Positions 20,901 to 33,959 of a stretch of 64,000 nt of DNA are shown here, piece by piece. Source of the stretch: Lolium rigidum (lineage: Eukaryota > Streptophyta > Magnoliopsida > Poales > Poaceae). The first letter of the stretch is position 1; each line of letters starts with the position of its first letter. The notes under the pieces are model-generated. The model did not search any database. It had not been told where the DNA came from and was given only the letters and a program-made list of their open reading frames with translations. The stretch is from the NCBI RefSeq assembly GCF_022539505.1, contig NC_061513.1:346037617-346101616 (forward strand), given 5' to 3'. The position numbers and the translations under genes were made by a program.

Positions 20901-23900
20901 TAGCCGGATGTGATTTTAATTATGTGCTGCTCCTCCATTTTGTAGAAGTGAACATATTTATCAAAGCTCCTTGGTTAAAAAATGTGGGTTATAAGTTTAC
21001 ATACAAGATTTTGTTTTCTCCCAATATCTACACTTAATAAGTCACTTCTTGCTATGAAATTCAATTTAATGCCCCCAACCTGCATCGGAACCATAGCACA
21101 TACAACAATATAGGATATATTTGCAGTTGGATTTTTCCTTTTGGTCCTGGTTATAGTTTTGAAGGAGTAGTACCTTAAATGCACAAAGATTATCTCCTTT
21201 CTAGTATAACTTGGTTCAACAAGCCCATGATGACGTAAGTAAATTACTTGGTACAGTTAATCCACCTGCAAGTCCAGTGAAGCAGTGGTCTCGGTGTCCG
21301 CCAGGAATAAGAGACTCATAAAGGTTGTTGATGTAAGTTCTTTGGAGTCTGGGGTTAGGGCACCTCTGACGGCAGCCTAGGACCCGGCTGTCAGAGCCGA
21401 GCCTACCGTTTTCAGCAGATGCCCTGACTGTGTGACAAGCATGTGAAATTGCCTTGCTGGTGCCAGATGCATTTCATGGATCTGCCTCTCGTCGGCCTGC
21501 ATTTTGCAGCATGTTATGCTGGCTATTCTACTTTAAATGTACCATTGAATATAGAAATATTTGTACTGGAGGTTCCCTTTCTGTCTATATGTGGATTATG
21601 TTGTTGACAAATGACACAGGTAACACAAGCAAAGGGAAAACAATGAGATTAAATAAATGCAGTAGGGAGGTTTCTAGCATATCAGCCTTCTCTTGGACAA
21701 TAAATCTTTTAGGTATGATCATGTAACCTGTGTGTATAGGTGTATAGACAATGAATTTCCTAGGATGGCATATATTCTTAATATTGTAATAAGGTCTTCA
21801 ACAACACACCTTTGGCAGGTTCACACAGTGCAAGGCACAACCTTGTTCTTGCATGTTCTTCAATCCTCACAGAATGCCAACTCAAGCTAGTACTGGAGGC
21901 TCTCTCGACCATCGTCAACAACAAGAAATTCCACGGAGTGCTATAGGTTCCTGCGAAAAAGAACACTAACAAAGGTGAGTTATACTTCAGTGATGGGTTG
22001 ATTTAAAGCTAAACAAAAGATGCAGACGCCCTGACAACTAAAGGAAAAAACAAAACAGAAGCAACCTCACGAAAATTGCATAAGCTTTGTCTATGTTGAA
22101 ATAGTTTTACTGTGGAACCGTAGGGTCAGTATGGATTCCAAAAACAACTTTTCATTCATAAGTTGTATTCTAGAACAACTCTTCATTCATGAACATGATA
22201 AATAAAACACTGTTTGTGCAGAGAATTTGGGAGTGATAAGTTTGGTAGTTTGAGGATATTATGTGTTCAGGGAGTAATATATTTGGGAGCCCCAGCTTGG
22301 GCAGCGGCAACAACTCCTAACATCACCGCTGCTCACTGATCTGCCTTGAAAGCCATCAGGACATTCAGCTGCATCGTCACTGGTCAGCTTTGGCACAGCT
22401 GGCTCTAGATTTGGTTTTATCTTCAGCAGCGGCACTTGGGCATACCACCTTTGACCAATGGTATGTTTTGTTCCAGAATATTATTACACGCGGTATTTGC
22501 ATTCCCCTGTATAGGTATTTTCATTAGATCTTTAAACGGGGTATACCCTCCCTGATCAAAACAGATATGCTACTGCACAAGTACAAACAGATATGGGACC
22601 GTGAGGGGTAAAACCCATTTAACTACTTGCTGGAAACGTGAAATTGAAATTATAATTCTTTTCTACTGCTTCTTCTAACACATGAAAAATAGTAGGAGAA
22701 GCATGAACATTCATCTGGCAATTTCTAACAAATTATATATATTTGATTACCAGGATGCAATAGAGGTACTTGTAAAAAATTGGATGTTGGTCTCTCTGTA
22801 TCAACTGAAATAAAACTGAAGTGATATGGACCATATATAAATGCATTCACTACAAAAGCCACATTCGACCATGTTATTCTTTCGTTCTCTAAAACAACAA
22901 ATACTCATTGACATTTGGAAAATATCTATAGCAACCTACAGATTACATCCTTTAAATAAAAATGAATTGTTCTTTGAAATGACTACTGATGTTCACACTT
23001 TGGAGATGCTTACAAAGTACGCTATAAATCTATTTTTTTCCCTGAAATTATCTGACAAAAACCAAATTTCCCTGCAAGTAACCATTGTTCCATCACTTGA
23101 CGACAGATCTCTGCTCAAATTTAAGGCGCCAAACCTGAAGATAGTGCGGCAATCACATGGAAGTTGTGGAGTAGCATCGTCAGCGTACCGGCGTGGAGGG
23201 CGGCCTCGCTTCCACAATGCTTCCACGATGTGGAGGGCGGCCCCGATTCCGCGGCGCTCTCTCGGCAAGGAAGGCGGCCTGGATTCCCCGGCGTTTCCCC
23301 GACGCTGGGAGCGTCTCGATTCTCCGGTCATTCCCAGGCGTTGAGGGCGCTGGCTCGCTTCTCCGGACTTGGGCGCCGGTGGCAACGGGCAGGCTCCCGT
23401 GGTGGCGGCGATGTAATCAGACACCGGCTTGCGCGGCACCGGCGACCTAATCGGAGGCGGGCTCTCGCGACAGCGGGGGCGCCGGCAACCGTTGCGGCGG
23501 CGGACAGGGAAGTGTGGGGGGAGAGTGGGTGACGGTTCCATAAAAAAAAGGACGCCTCTCGCTCGTTTGGATTCACCGGTGCGGGACTATGGGTGACGGA
23601 CAATGGTCCGCTCCGAAAAGATTTTACCGTAGGATATACTCTGTACGGTCAAGATTAGTTGGATCACCACCCTCTCTCCCTTTTAATAGTAGTGGTGATA
23701 TGCATGCTGGATAGTGGTATGTGTATCATGTTGTAATGCCTAATTAAATACTACAGTAAACTTTATCTTATCATAGCATGCATTGTCATGTCCTCACCTT
23801 ATCAATTGCCCAACTGTAATTTGTTCACCCAACACATGTTATTTGTTTGGAGAGTTACCACTAGTGTAGATAGCCAGGAACCCCGATCCTTCTATCATCA

Positions 23901-24174
23901 TCATTGATCTACAGTCAACTACGCACTGCAATATTTTCTGGTGTCATTGCCTCTTTGTTACTGCTACTGCTGATGTGTTACTATTACTATTGCTCCCATA
24001 TTACTGGTGCTTTCATATCACCCTTGTTACTAGTGCTTTTCCAGGTGCAGCTGAATTGGCAACTCCGATGTTAAGGCTTATAAGTATTCTTTGTATCCCC
24101 TTGTGTCGAATCAATAAATTTGGGTTTTACTTCCCTCGAAGACTGTTGCGATCCCCTATACTTGTGGGTCATCA
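17984..24174 (+). mobile_element. LTR remnant (start truncated) containing a Helitron
   Basis: LTR sequence runs from about 17984 (ATGATCTATAATTTTTTTATGC) to 19031 and from 23699 to 24174, where it ends CTTGTGGGTCATCA. It is related to the LTRs at 30295 and 32347 but of another subfamily. The TGATACGTCTCC start is missing, so its left end was lost. Its 3' side abuts LINE endonuclease sequence. The LTR is about 1.52 kb without the Helitron. Confidence 0.8.
19032..23698 (-). mobile_element. Helitron (4667 bp) inserted in an LTR
   Basis: On the minus strand it starts TCACCACTACTATTAAAAGG at 23698. It ends in a hairpin (ACGTGC-ATATT-GCACGT), a short spacer and CTAG at 19032. The host bases are A (19031) and T (23699), the A^T target of Helitrons, with no target duplication. 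Removing it leaves LTR sequence GGCACATATGCATGC, equal in length to GGCATAGATGCATGC in the related LTR at 24550-24564. No Rep/helicase ORF is seen, so it is non-autonomous. Minus-strand ORFs near its 5' end (23541-22993, proline/arginine-rich) and an open stretch at 22250-22450 may be captured host gene pieces, but I recognise no family. Confidence 0.85.
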
Positions 24175-24306
24175 AGAAGCATCTGCTGGAAGGGGTCAGC
24201 GTCTTGGACATAGTGCCAGGCCTGCGCCACGACGTAGTTGAATCTGTCTTCTCTGATCCACTAGTCCTCGAAGTGGAAGCGTATGTGGCCGGCCTACTGT
24301 GGGGAG

Positions 24307-25089
24307 TGATAACTCCAAGAGGGAGTATTTATGCTCGATAGTGGGTTCATGCCTCCATTAAATCTGGGACAGTGACAGAAAGTTCTAAGGTTGTGGATGT
24401 GCTATTGCCACTAGGGATAAAACATTGATGCTATGTCCGAGGATGTAGTTATTGATTACATTACGCACCATACTTAATGCAATTGTCCGTTGTTTGCAAC
24501 TTAATACTGGAAGGGGTTCGGATGATAACCCGAAGGTGGACTTTTTAGGCATAGATGCATGCTGGATAGCGGTCTATGTACTTTGTCGTAATGCCCAATT
24601 AAATCTCACAATACTCATTATATCATGTATGTGCATTGTCATGCTCTCTCTATTTGTCAATTGCCCGACTGTAATTTGTTCACCCAACATGCTGTTTATC
24701 TTATGGGAGAGACACCTCTAGTGAACTGTGGACCCCGGTCCATTCTTTACATCTGAAATACAAATCTGCTGCTATTGTTCTTTACTGTTTTCTGCAAACA
24801 ATCATCATCCACACTATACATCTAATTCTTTGTTACAACAAGCCGGTGAGATTGACAACCTCACTGTTTCGTTGGGGCAAAGTACTTTGGTTTTGTTGTG
24901 CAGGTTCCACGTTGGCGCCGGAATCTCTGGTGTTGCGCCGCACTACATCCTGCCGCCATCAACCTTCAACGTGCTTCTTGGCTCCTCCTGGTTCTATAAA
25001 CCTTGGTTTCTTTCTGAGGGAAACTTGCCGCCGTACGCATCACATCTTCCTCTTGGGGTTCCCAACGGACGCGTGCTGTACGCGTATCA
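24307..25089 (+). mobile_element. solo LTR with internal deletion, GGGAG target duplication
   Basis: GGGAG flanks both sides (24302-24306 and 25090-25094). The sequence starts TGATA and jumps at once to ACTCCAAGAGGGAGTATTTATG, which in full LTRs lies about 800 bases inside. From there it is a normal LTR 3' half ending GCGTATCA. So it is an insertion-derived LTR of 783 bp with its promoter half deleted, lying in LINE ORF2. Confidence 0.88.
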
Positions 25090-25150
25090 GGGAGCAATCG
25101 AGGAGCAAAGGACTATGGTCCGAGACGACGGAGGCAAGGCATCGCAGGTG

Positions 25151-27519
25151 TGAAAGTGCATGGAGCCCCCATGTGTGGTTTTGGTGATTAATGACAATCC
25201 CTATGGACTAATGTTTGCATTGAGTTATATTTGTAGGAGGTGTCCATAGGCAATGCTTGAACCATATGTTGGCTTCAAGGTTGCAATAAGAAGAAATTGA
25301 TGAAGGATATCAAGTGTCAAGTATGTCTTGAAGATGAAGATGAAGTGAGCCCTCAAGTTATCTCAAGACATCAACATGATGAAGAATGAAGAAATCATGT
25401 GCAAGTTCAAGATGATCCAACTCGAAGAGATCATATGCTTGAAGCTTGCCATCCATATGGTGTTCATGGTTTTGAGAAGATGCGCCGAAGAAGAAGCTCT
25501 CCCATGGTGGATTATGGGGGAGCAATCTACAAGACTTCGTCAAGCAAGCACAATCAAGAAAGGTGTTCCATCTTGTTGCGGTCAAGATCGTCATCATCGA
25601 GATCAAGTGGAATGCGCAAGGTTAAAGTTTGCTCTTGATAGGGTTTCTTTCTCACCGGTCTCATGGTGTAGTTGGAGACCGGTTTATAGTTTAGTTGCCG
25701 TACTATCAAGAGGGCTCTCGAGTGAGTAACTCGATCGTATCGTTCGGAGAGAGCTCAAACCTTTGCATCCTTGCATCATCTTTCTTGGTTGTTTTTTAGA
25801 TCTTATCCTTGTGATGTTTTAGAGCTTGTGCTTATTCTCATGACAAGCTCTAGTTCATCGAAAACGGATTTTGCATAGATCTCTTGTTGCGTTTTCGAGT
25901 TTGGAGATTTTCTCGGTTTCTCATGTTGAGGTGTTGCACCTCTAAAATTAATAGAAAATCACCCCCAACTAGTTTCCATATTTTCACTTTTTGTTGGGTA
26001 GCTCTTGTCGTCTTCTTTCCAACAAAATTGGTTTCGTCTTGATCCGAGTTTCCAAACTCTTGATATTGTCTTTTGAAGTTTGTCTTCATATTTGGGTTTA
26101 AAAGAAAGAAAAAGGGGAGGAGGGGCTGCCGCCGGAGGCACGGGCGGTACCACCGGCCTCACCATGGCCGGAGCCTCCGGGCTCGGTACCACCCGAGGTA
26201 CCGGAAGTGGCATGTGTGCCACAGATGGTTGCCGGGGAGTTTGGAGCCCCGGCGGTACCTCAGCCGGTACCACGGCCGGAGGCTCCGGCCTCCCTCCTGG
26301 CCGCAGCACACCACCTCCGCCGCCTGCTGCCTACTCTGGCCGGTAGTACCGGCCCAACCTGGCCTGTACTACCGGTCCCTCCTTCCTCGCGCGCGGCAGC
26401 CCCAACGGGCAGAAATCCGGTGGCCTTGCTTTTAAGTCTTGCCCCCCCATCTTTCTTGGTCAACTACTCCTTCTTCCTCCTCTCTCTCAAGCCTCTCTCT
26501 CCACCATTGTTTGTTCATACTTGAGCTTGAGATCTTTCTCCCCAACCAATGATTCTTGCATCTATTTGAGAGAAAGATTGAGGGGATCTAGATCCACACT
26601 TTGACCAAACCAAATCATCTCTTTGTGAGTGAATCTTTGGGATCTAGATCTTGGGGAACTTTGTGTTCTTCTTTTGTTCTTCCTCTCTTATTCCCCCAAT
26701 AGCTTTTGTAGCTTTGTTGGAATTTGAGAGAGAAGGACTTGAGCATCTTTGTGGTGTTCTTGCCATTGCATTTGGTGCATCGGTTTGAGTTCTCCACGGT
26801 GATTCGTGGTGGTGAAAGCAAGAAGGTTGTTACTCTTGGGTTCTTGGAACCCTAGACGGATTCTACGCCTTTGTGGCGATTTGTTGGGAGCCTCCAATTA
26901 AGTTGTGGATGTGTGCCCCAATCTTTGTGTAAGGCCCGGTTTCCGCCTCGAAGGAAATCCCTTAGTGGAACCGTGACCTAGGCCTTTGTGGCGAGGGTCA
27001 CCGGAGATTTAGGTGAGGCGCCTTCGTGGCGTTCGGTGTGTGGTGTGAGTACCGCATCTTGAGGTGAGGCCTTTGTGGCGTTGGTGTGCATCGAACAACC
27101 ACACCTCAAGGTGAGCCTCTTGTGGCGTTCGGGAGCACTAAGCAACCGCACCTCTCCACCGGAGATTAGCACTCGCAAGAGTGTGAACTCCGGGATAAAT
27201 CATCGTCTCCCGCGTGCCTCGGTTATCTCTATACCCGAGCTCTTTACTTATGCACTTTACCTTGTGATAGCCATCGTGCTTGAAGTTATATATATCTTGC
27301 TATCTCATACTTGCTTGTATTGCTTAGCATAAGTTGTTGGTGCACATAGGTGAACCTTTGCTTAGAATAAGTTGTTGGTGCACATAGGTGAACAATAGTA
27401 TATAGGCTTTGGGCTTGACAAAGTAAACGCTAGTTTTATTCCGCATTTGTTAAGCCCATCTCGTAAAAGTTTTAAATCGCCTATTCACCCCCCCTCTAGG
27501 CGACATCCGTGTCCTTTCA
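25151..27519 (+). mobile_element. 2369-bp solo LTR of a second family, AGGTG target duplication
   Basis: The ends are TGAAAGTGCATGG and CACGGATG-family CCGTGTCCTTTCA, giving TG...CA termini. AGGTG lies at 25146-25150 and 27520-27524. No gag or pol ORF is present. The interior holds GGTACC-rich GC stretches (26120-26300) and repeated CCTTTGTGGCGTT words (26930-27150). The LINE endonuclease reads on across the site. A short related piece occurs inverted at 58568. Confidence 0.85.
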
Positions 27520-30294
27520 AGGTGGCACTCGCCATGGATTTCCTCCCAGTCAGTGGTGCACAGCACACGGTCCAAGTGCACGAGCGTAGGTGGTAACTCC
27601 TCGTTTGACAAGGTGTAGCGGCGTCCGTTTAGGTAGACTTCCTTTATGGCTAGATCGTTGAGGACTCGATGGAACCGTACCATCATGCGCCTGTTGACGT
27701 GGCCGTTGTTCTTGTCCTCGTCACGGTAGATGAGGTTGAAGTCCCCACATATCATCCATGGCCCGGCACAGTCGGCACGCACATCGCGGATCTCCTGGAG
27801 GAACGCGACCTTGTCAGCGTCGTCTTGTGGCTCGTAAACTGCATTCATCCACCACGGCGTCACATTGCCGGTGGGCGTGGAGATCTTGGCCATCATGGTG
27901 TATGTCGTGAAGGAGGGGTCGAAGACGGTCACTTCCCTGCTCTTCCAGGCGAGGAGGATGCCACCACGGGTACCGTCCGCTAGCAGATAGACGTAGTCGT
28001 CATAGTCTGGGCCAAGCACCTCGAGGATCGTCCAGGTGTAAATGATGTCCATCTTTGTTTCCTGGAAGCATATTATCAATGCACCGAATGTTGCGATCAG
28101 CGAGTGTATGGCGTTGCGACGGGCACGCGCATTCAAGCCACGAACGTTCCAAATCAATATCTTAAGTTCATAATCCATAGATAAGATTTTGACAAGGGTG
28201 CCTCGGGTGCATGGCTAAACCCTAGCAGGGCTGCCATCCTGCTACGTTCCTGCCTGCACAAGGTCGTTCGGTAGCGTGCGGTCGAAGAGCCCGGCCATGG
28301 CAGCGAGGACGACGCGATGGATTGGGTCGTAGGCCTTCATCTTAGCAGCAGTGATCGTTTGGTTTGCCCTGATGATTCCAAGGGTGCGTAGGACCTGAAT
28401 CTGGGCGCGTCTCTTGGCAGTTGGTGGTGCTCCGGCCTTTGATAGGCTCACCGCCGATATACCCCGAAGTGGAGCGAAATTTAGCGGTTGTTGGAGAGCA
28501 CGCTTGCCAGGAGTGGGCAGCGTGGCAGCGAGCTATTTTGTCGCGGCTGTGAGGAATTCTCCCAGCGTCCAGGAAACTTGCTGCAGGGGAGCTAGCGGTT
28601 GCGGTCTTGGTCTTCTGAGCATGGTGACCGGGGGCGTTGCATATCTGGAAGCAGGCCTTGTTCTACCGTTGGAGGCCCGTGCGGTTGAGTAGCGGCCTGC
28701 GCTGCACATTGGCTCGTGGGCCTGTGGGAGGTTTGTGGGCTTCGGGTTTCCGCCCTGTCAGCTAAGGTGTGGCCATGGGCGCATGGGCTGGTGGGGTTGG
28801 TGGGGCCAGCACCTGGGGTAGGCTGGTCAAGCTCCTCGGTGCTGGTCCTCGCAACAGTGGCAGGCGACGACAAGATTTCGCCATGTACTGGCGAGCGCAA
28901 AGCTTCACTTTTCCCCGACACGAGATAAGTTTTGGCCACTGCGCCTTGGCTGGGCATGGAGCCAGGGACCTCACTTTGCATGGAAGCGGAGGGCCCCGCG
29001 GGTTGGTCACGATCCCGAAGCCGGTCGGAGGATGTCTCGTCGGGCGCAAGGCAGGCAGAGGAGCCCACGTGCGGGGAAGGCGACCGAAGATTTAAATCTC
29101 CCTGCTGGTTGGTGCGCTGCGTGGCGGAGAGGCTATCAAATAGTGGCGTACCAATGGTGCAGTTGACCCGATCTTCCGGCAGCGGGGGCAGTCTTGCCTG
29201 AATCATGACAGTTGCAGGGGCAGCTTTGATCTACGAGACTTTGGCCGTTTGTGGCCTTTGCCAGCTTCCGCTTTTCCCGTTTTTGGACGGTGTGGTGGGT
29301 AGCGGGGTCAACGGGGCCCACCACGGCCAGTCCAAGGTTCCATCGTCCGGCCGGCGGCGTGCGAGGACGGCGGCGCTCCCTCAATCGTACGACGACGATA
29401 GGTAGGCCAGCTAGCATCACATGCAAAACCGTCGGAGCGCCCACGGCGGCTGGAGGTCCAGCTGCCGGCGTCGACCGTCATGCCATCAGCGTGGCCATGG
29501 GTGGCATCGTTGGTGCATCGTCGCTTGCGAGTTCTCCGGCGAGGTCGATTGCGGCCCTTGCCATTTCCACTGCCGCTGTTGTTGTCCCTTCCGGCGCTGG
29601 CGCCATTCCCAGCATTCGGACTGGCACCGCTGTATGGAACCGCCCGATCAAGCGCGTCGCGTTGATGAGCTCGACAGAGATGGGGTATGTGAGCGTGCGC
29701 ACGTTCGGTGGTGACGCCGAGTTCGGGCCAGGGAGCAGCTCTAGAATCTCCAGGACGGTCGATCGTCGGATCTCGCAGGGGTCGTGGTAGTGTCCAGAGA
29801 TCCCGAAGACGGCGAGATTGTCACGCGAGTGGGTGGCTGGGTGGAGGCGCTCGATCCAGCACCTATCGGATAGGTGCCACTCTGGTCGATGTGGTACGCG
29901 AAGCGTCTTGAGCTGACGTGTGCGAGTTTGCACCATGGCCGGACGGAGAGGGAGAAACCCGGTCCATTGATGAAGTGGTCGTCGGCCATGTGGCTCAGGG
30001 CCTCGCCAGAGTGGAAGATGACCAGGAAGTCCTCCGGGTGGTGTAGGTGCACCGTGAAGTCGCCGTCACGCAGCTCGAAGGAGTTGTACAGGACCTCCTC
30101 CACGTCCCTGGCCGTAACAGCAGGCCGGGTGCCTGTGATGGAGGCGACCATGCGCGTCGCAAGACCTCCTCGGCTTGCTCCATTTCCATCGTGCGCGACA
30201 GGATGACGCGAGACGACATCTCAGCGGGTGCGGGCATCGTGGCAAGGGGTGGCAGTGGTGGCATGGGTGGCGCAAGGTGTTCTTGTCGGTTGGC

Positions 30295-31887
30295 TGATAC
30301 TTGCAAACATATGTATAATTTTTGATGCTCCATGCTTTTTTTACACGAGTTTATATATGTTTTGCTTACATTCCGTTGCACTTTTATATATTTTCCGGCA
30401 CTAACCTATTGACAAGATACCACAGTGCCAGTTTCCTGTTTACTGCTATTTTGTATTTCAAAATAGTTGTACACGAAATATTCTCGGAATTGGACGAAAC
30501 AAAAGGCGAAGATCTTATTTTACCGTAACGAAGACGAAGTCCGGAGGAGAGACGAAGAGGCGCCATAGGGCGGCCAGACCATGCCTTGGCGCGGCCCAAG
30601 CTTTGGCCGCGCCAAGGGGTGGTGTGCCCTCCTCAAGCGTCCACCAACCTCACACTTCCGCCTATTTATTCACGATCTCGGGAAAAACCTAAATACCCGA
30701 GCCTCCATCCACGAAAAGTTCCGTCGCGGCCGCTATTGCCGACCCTAGCTCGAGAGGGTTCTAAAGCTCTTCCCGACACCCTGCCGGAGAGGGAGATCAT
30801 TACCGGAGGCCTCTATATCGCCATGCCCGCCTCTGAAGTGATGCGCGAGTAGTTCATCCGTGGACTACGGGTCCATAGCAGTAGCTAGATGGTTGTCTTC
30901 TCAAATTTGTGCTTCATGTTTAGATCTTGTGAGCTGCCTATCATGATCAAGATCATTTTTATGTAATGCTACATGTTGTGTTTGCTAGGATCCTATGAAT
31001 ATTGAATACTATGTTGAGATTGATTATATACTTATCATATGTTATTTGTGATCTTGCATGCTCTCCGTTCCTAGTAGATACTCTGGCCAAGTAAATGTTT
31101 GAAACTCCAAGAGGGAGTATTTATGCTCGATAGTGGGTTCATGCTTCTAATTTTCTGTAAGAGTGCCAATAACTTCTAAGATTGTAGATGTGTTGTTGCT
31201 ACTAGGGAGAAAACAACAATGTTTTGTCTAAGGATAATTCTATTGCTTACTTTACACACATTGCTTAATGCGATAATCTATTGCTTGCAACTTAATAATG
31301 GAAGGGGTTCGGACGATAACCGAAAGGTGGATTATTAGTCATAGACGCAGTTGGATTACGGTATATGTATTATGTTGTAATGCCCAAACGAATCTCATAG
31401 TAATCATCTTGACATGTATGGTCTTTATTCAGTCAATTGTCTAGCTATAATTTGTTCACCCATCATGTTATTTATTCTTATGGGGAGACACCTCTAGTGA
31501 ACTGTGAACCCCAGTCCTTTCTTTTACACTGATAAAATCATCCCGTTCTATCTACTTACTGAAAGCACTGTTCTGTTTAATTTCACTGCAAACAAACATC
31601 TCTTTCCACACTATACATTTAATACTTTGTGTTCAGCAAAACCGGTGAGATTGACAACCTCACTGTAAGTTGGGGCAAAGTATTTTGGTTGTGTTGTGTG
31701 CAGGGTCCACGTTGTTGCTGACGCGGTAGTGCGTCTTGCCACAAGTCAGCTAGCAACACCTTCAGAAGTCACGCCTTTCTCCTACTGGTCGATTTAACCT
31801 TGGTTTCCTACTGAGGGAATACTTGCTACTGTGCTCATCATACCTTCCTCTTGGGATTCCCCAATGGTGTGCAATCTGCGCTCATCA
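30295..31887 (+). mobile_element. solo LTR (1593 bp), TTGGC target duplication
   Basis: It begins TGATACTTGCAAACATATG and ends TGCGCTCATCA. TTGGC occurs at 30290-30294 and again at 31888-31892. It is the same LTR superfamily as elements A and B but diverged. LINE ORF1 coding sequence lies on both sides. Confidence 0.92.
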
Positions 31888-32346
31888 TTGGCCTGACTCG
31901 GCGGCGCAGCAGCGGCTACAGGGTGGCACCCGGGCGCGGCGACACACGCAGGAGGGTCACGCGCAGGGTGAGGATCAGTCATGGGCGCGGCGGCGGCCGT
32001 TGGCGCAGCGGGGGCAGCGAGTTGCCCGTGCTCCGAGCGGTTCTCGCACTGCCATGCCTCGTGACCAGGGAGAAGGCACTAGCGGCAGCGTACCTGGTTA
32101 GTGCAGACGCAGACGATGTGGCCGGGGTCGAGGCAGCGGAAGCAGAGGCCAGCGGCTGCCTCCGGTGTGGGGCTTCGCCGAGACCACGGCGGCGAGGGCG
32201 GGGTGGGGGTGGGGGCGCCTCTTCCTGTCCATAAGGGCGAGGCTGCTGGAAACCCTCGCTGTCGACGACGGGGACGCGGTGGATCTCCAAGCGCGGGCCG
32301 ATGCGCTCCTTGGCCGGGACGCGGGAGGTCGTGGCAGCGCGGGGAG

Positions 32347-33948
32347 TGATACGTCTCCGACGTATCGATAATTTCTTATGTTCTATGCCATATTATTGAT
32401 GATACCTACATGTTTTATGCACACTTTATGTCATATTCGTGCATTTTCTGGAACTAACCTATTAACAAGATGCCGAAGTGCCGGTTCCTGTTTTCTACTG
32501 TTTTTGGTTTCGTAAATCCTAGTAACGAAATATTCTCGGAATTGGACGAAACGAAGACCCGGGGTCCTATTTTTCCACGGAGCTTCCGGAAGACCGAAGA
32601 ACACACGAAGTGGGGCCACGAGGTGGCCAAACCATAGGGCGGCGCGGCCCGGGTCTTGGCCGCGCCGACCTATGGTGTGGGCCCCTCGTCCGGCCCCCGA
32701 CTCTGCCCTTCCGCCTACTTAAAGCCTCCGTCGCGAAACCCCGAGGCGAAAAACCACGATACGGAAAACCTTACCGAGACGCCGCCGCCGCCGATCCCAT
32801 CTCGGGGGATTACGGGAGATCTCTTCCGGCACCCTGCCGGAGAGGGGATTCATCTCCCGGAGGACTCTACACCGCCATGGTCGCCTCCGGAGTGATGAGT
32901 GAGTAGTTCACCCCTGGACTATGGGTCCATAGCAGTAGCTAGATGGTTGTCTTCTCCTCATTGTGCTTCATTGTTGGATCTTGTGAGCTGCCTAACATGA
33001 TCAAGATCATCTATCCGTAATTCTATATGTTGTGTTTGTCGGGATCCGATGGATAGAGAATACCATGTCATGTTAATTATCAAGTTATTATACATGTGTT
33101 GTTTATGATCTTGCATGCTCTCCGTTTCTAGTAGAGGCTCTGGCCAAGTTTTTACTTTTAACTCCAAGAGGGAGTACTTATGCTCGATAGTGGGTTCATG
33201 CTCGCATTGACACCGGGACAAGTGACGAGAAAGTTCTAAGGTTGTGTTGTGCTTGTTGCCACTAGGGATAAAACATTGGCGCTATGTCCGAGGATGTAGT
33301 TGTTGATTACATTACGCACCATACTTAATGCAATTGTCCGTTGCTTTGCAACTTAATACTCGGAGGGGTTCGGATGATAACCTTGAAGGTGGACTTTTTA
33401 GGCATAGATGCGGTTGGATGGCGGTCTATGTACTTTGTCGTAATGCCCAATTAAATCTCACTATACTTATCATGTCATGTATGTGCATTGTTATGCCCTC
33501 TCTATTTGTCAATTGCCCGACTGTAATTTGTTCACCCAACATGCTTTTATCTTATGGGAGAGACACCTCTAGTGAACTGTGGACCCCGGTCCATTCTTTA
33601 ATACTGAAATACAAATCTGCTGCAATACTTGTTTTTACTTTTTTCTCTGCAAACAATCATCTTCCACACAATACGGTTAATCCTTTGTTACAGCAAGCCG
33701 GTGAGATTGACAACCTCACTCGTTTCGTTGGGGCAAAGTACTTTGGTTGTGTTGTGCAGGTTCCACGTTGGCGCCGGAATCTCCGGTGTTGCGCCGCACT
33801 ACATCCCGCCGCCATCAACCTTCAACGTGCTTCTTGGCTCCTCCTGGTTCGATAAATCTTGGTTTCTTTCCGAGGGAAAACTTGCTGCTGTGCGCATCAT
33901 ACCTTCCTCTTGGGGTTGCCCAACGAACGTGTGAAATACACGCCATCA
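32347..33948 (+). repeat. 5' LTR of element B (1602 bp)
   Basis: The ends are TGATACGTCTCC and ACGCCATCA, directly followed by the leader. Long ORFs in this LTR (for example across 33328-33855) recur in every copy of the family and lack domains. Confidence 0.95.
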
Positions 33949-33959
33949 AGCATATTTTC

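Larger units (their letters stand above)
24175..28178 (-). pseudogene. LINE ORF2, endonuclease domain, split by two solo LTRs
   Basis: The ATG at 28178 gives MDYELKILIWNVRGLNARAR, then IICFQETKMD, TRGGILLAW, WMNAVYEPQ, GPWMICGDFNLIYRDEDKNN and VHLDRVLCTTDWEE. These are the ordered motifs of the apurinic-type endonuclease (exo_endo_phos) of L1-type LINEs, including catalytic E in QETK, GDFN and N/D residues. The frame stops at the solo LTR at 27519. It resumes in 25145-25095 (LASVVSDHSPLLLDCS, containing the SDH motif) and again in 24301-24175 (HIRFHFED, stop, WIREDRFNYVVAQAW). The in-frame TAG and loss of the reverse transcriptase mark it dead. ORF1 lies just upstream on the same strand. Confidence 0.88.

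Noticed and set aside
23164..23532. Overlapping plus and minus ORFs near the Helitron 5' end
   Set aside because: They are open because of GC content. They may derive from a captured exon, but no family is recognised, so no gene is called.
26073..26463. GC-rich ORFs in the solo LTR at 25151-27519
   Set aside because: They arise from GGTACC-type low-complexity repeats inside the LTR.
33328..33934. LTR ORFs of 100-175 codons recurring at 40079-40594, 6598-7287 and 24452-25153
   Set aside because: The same frames recur in each LTR copy of the family and decay freely. They are LTR sequence with no domain.
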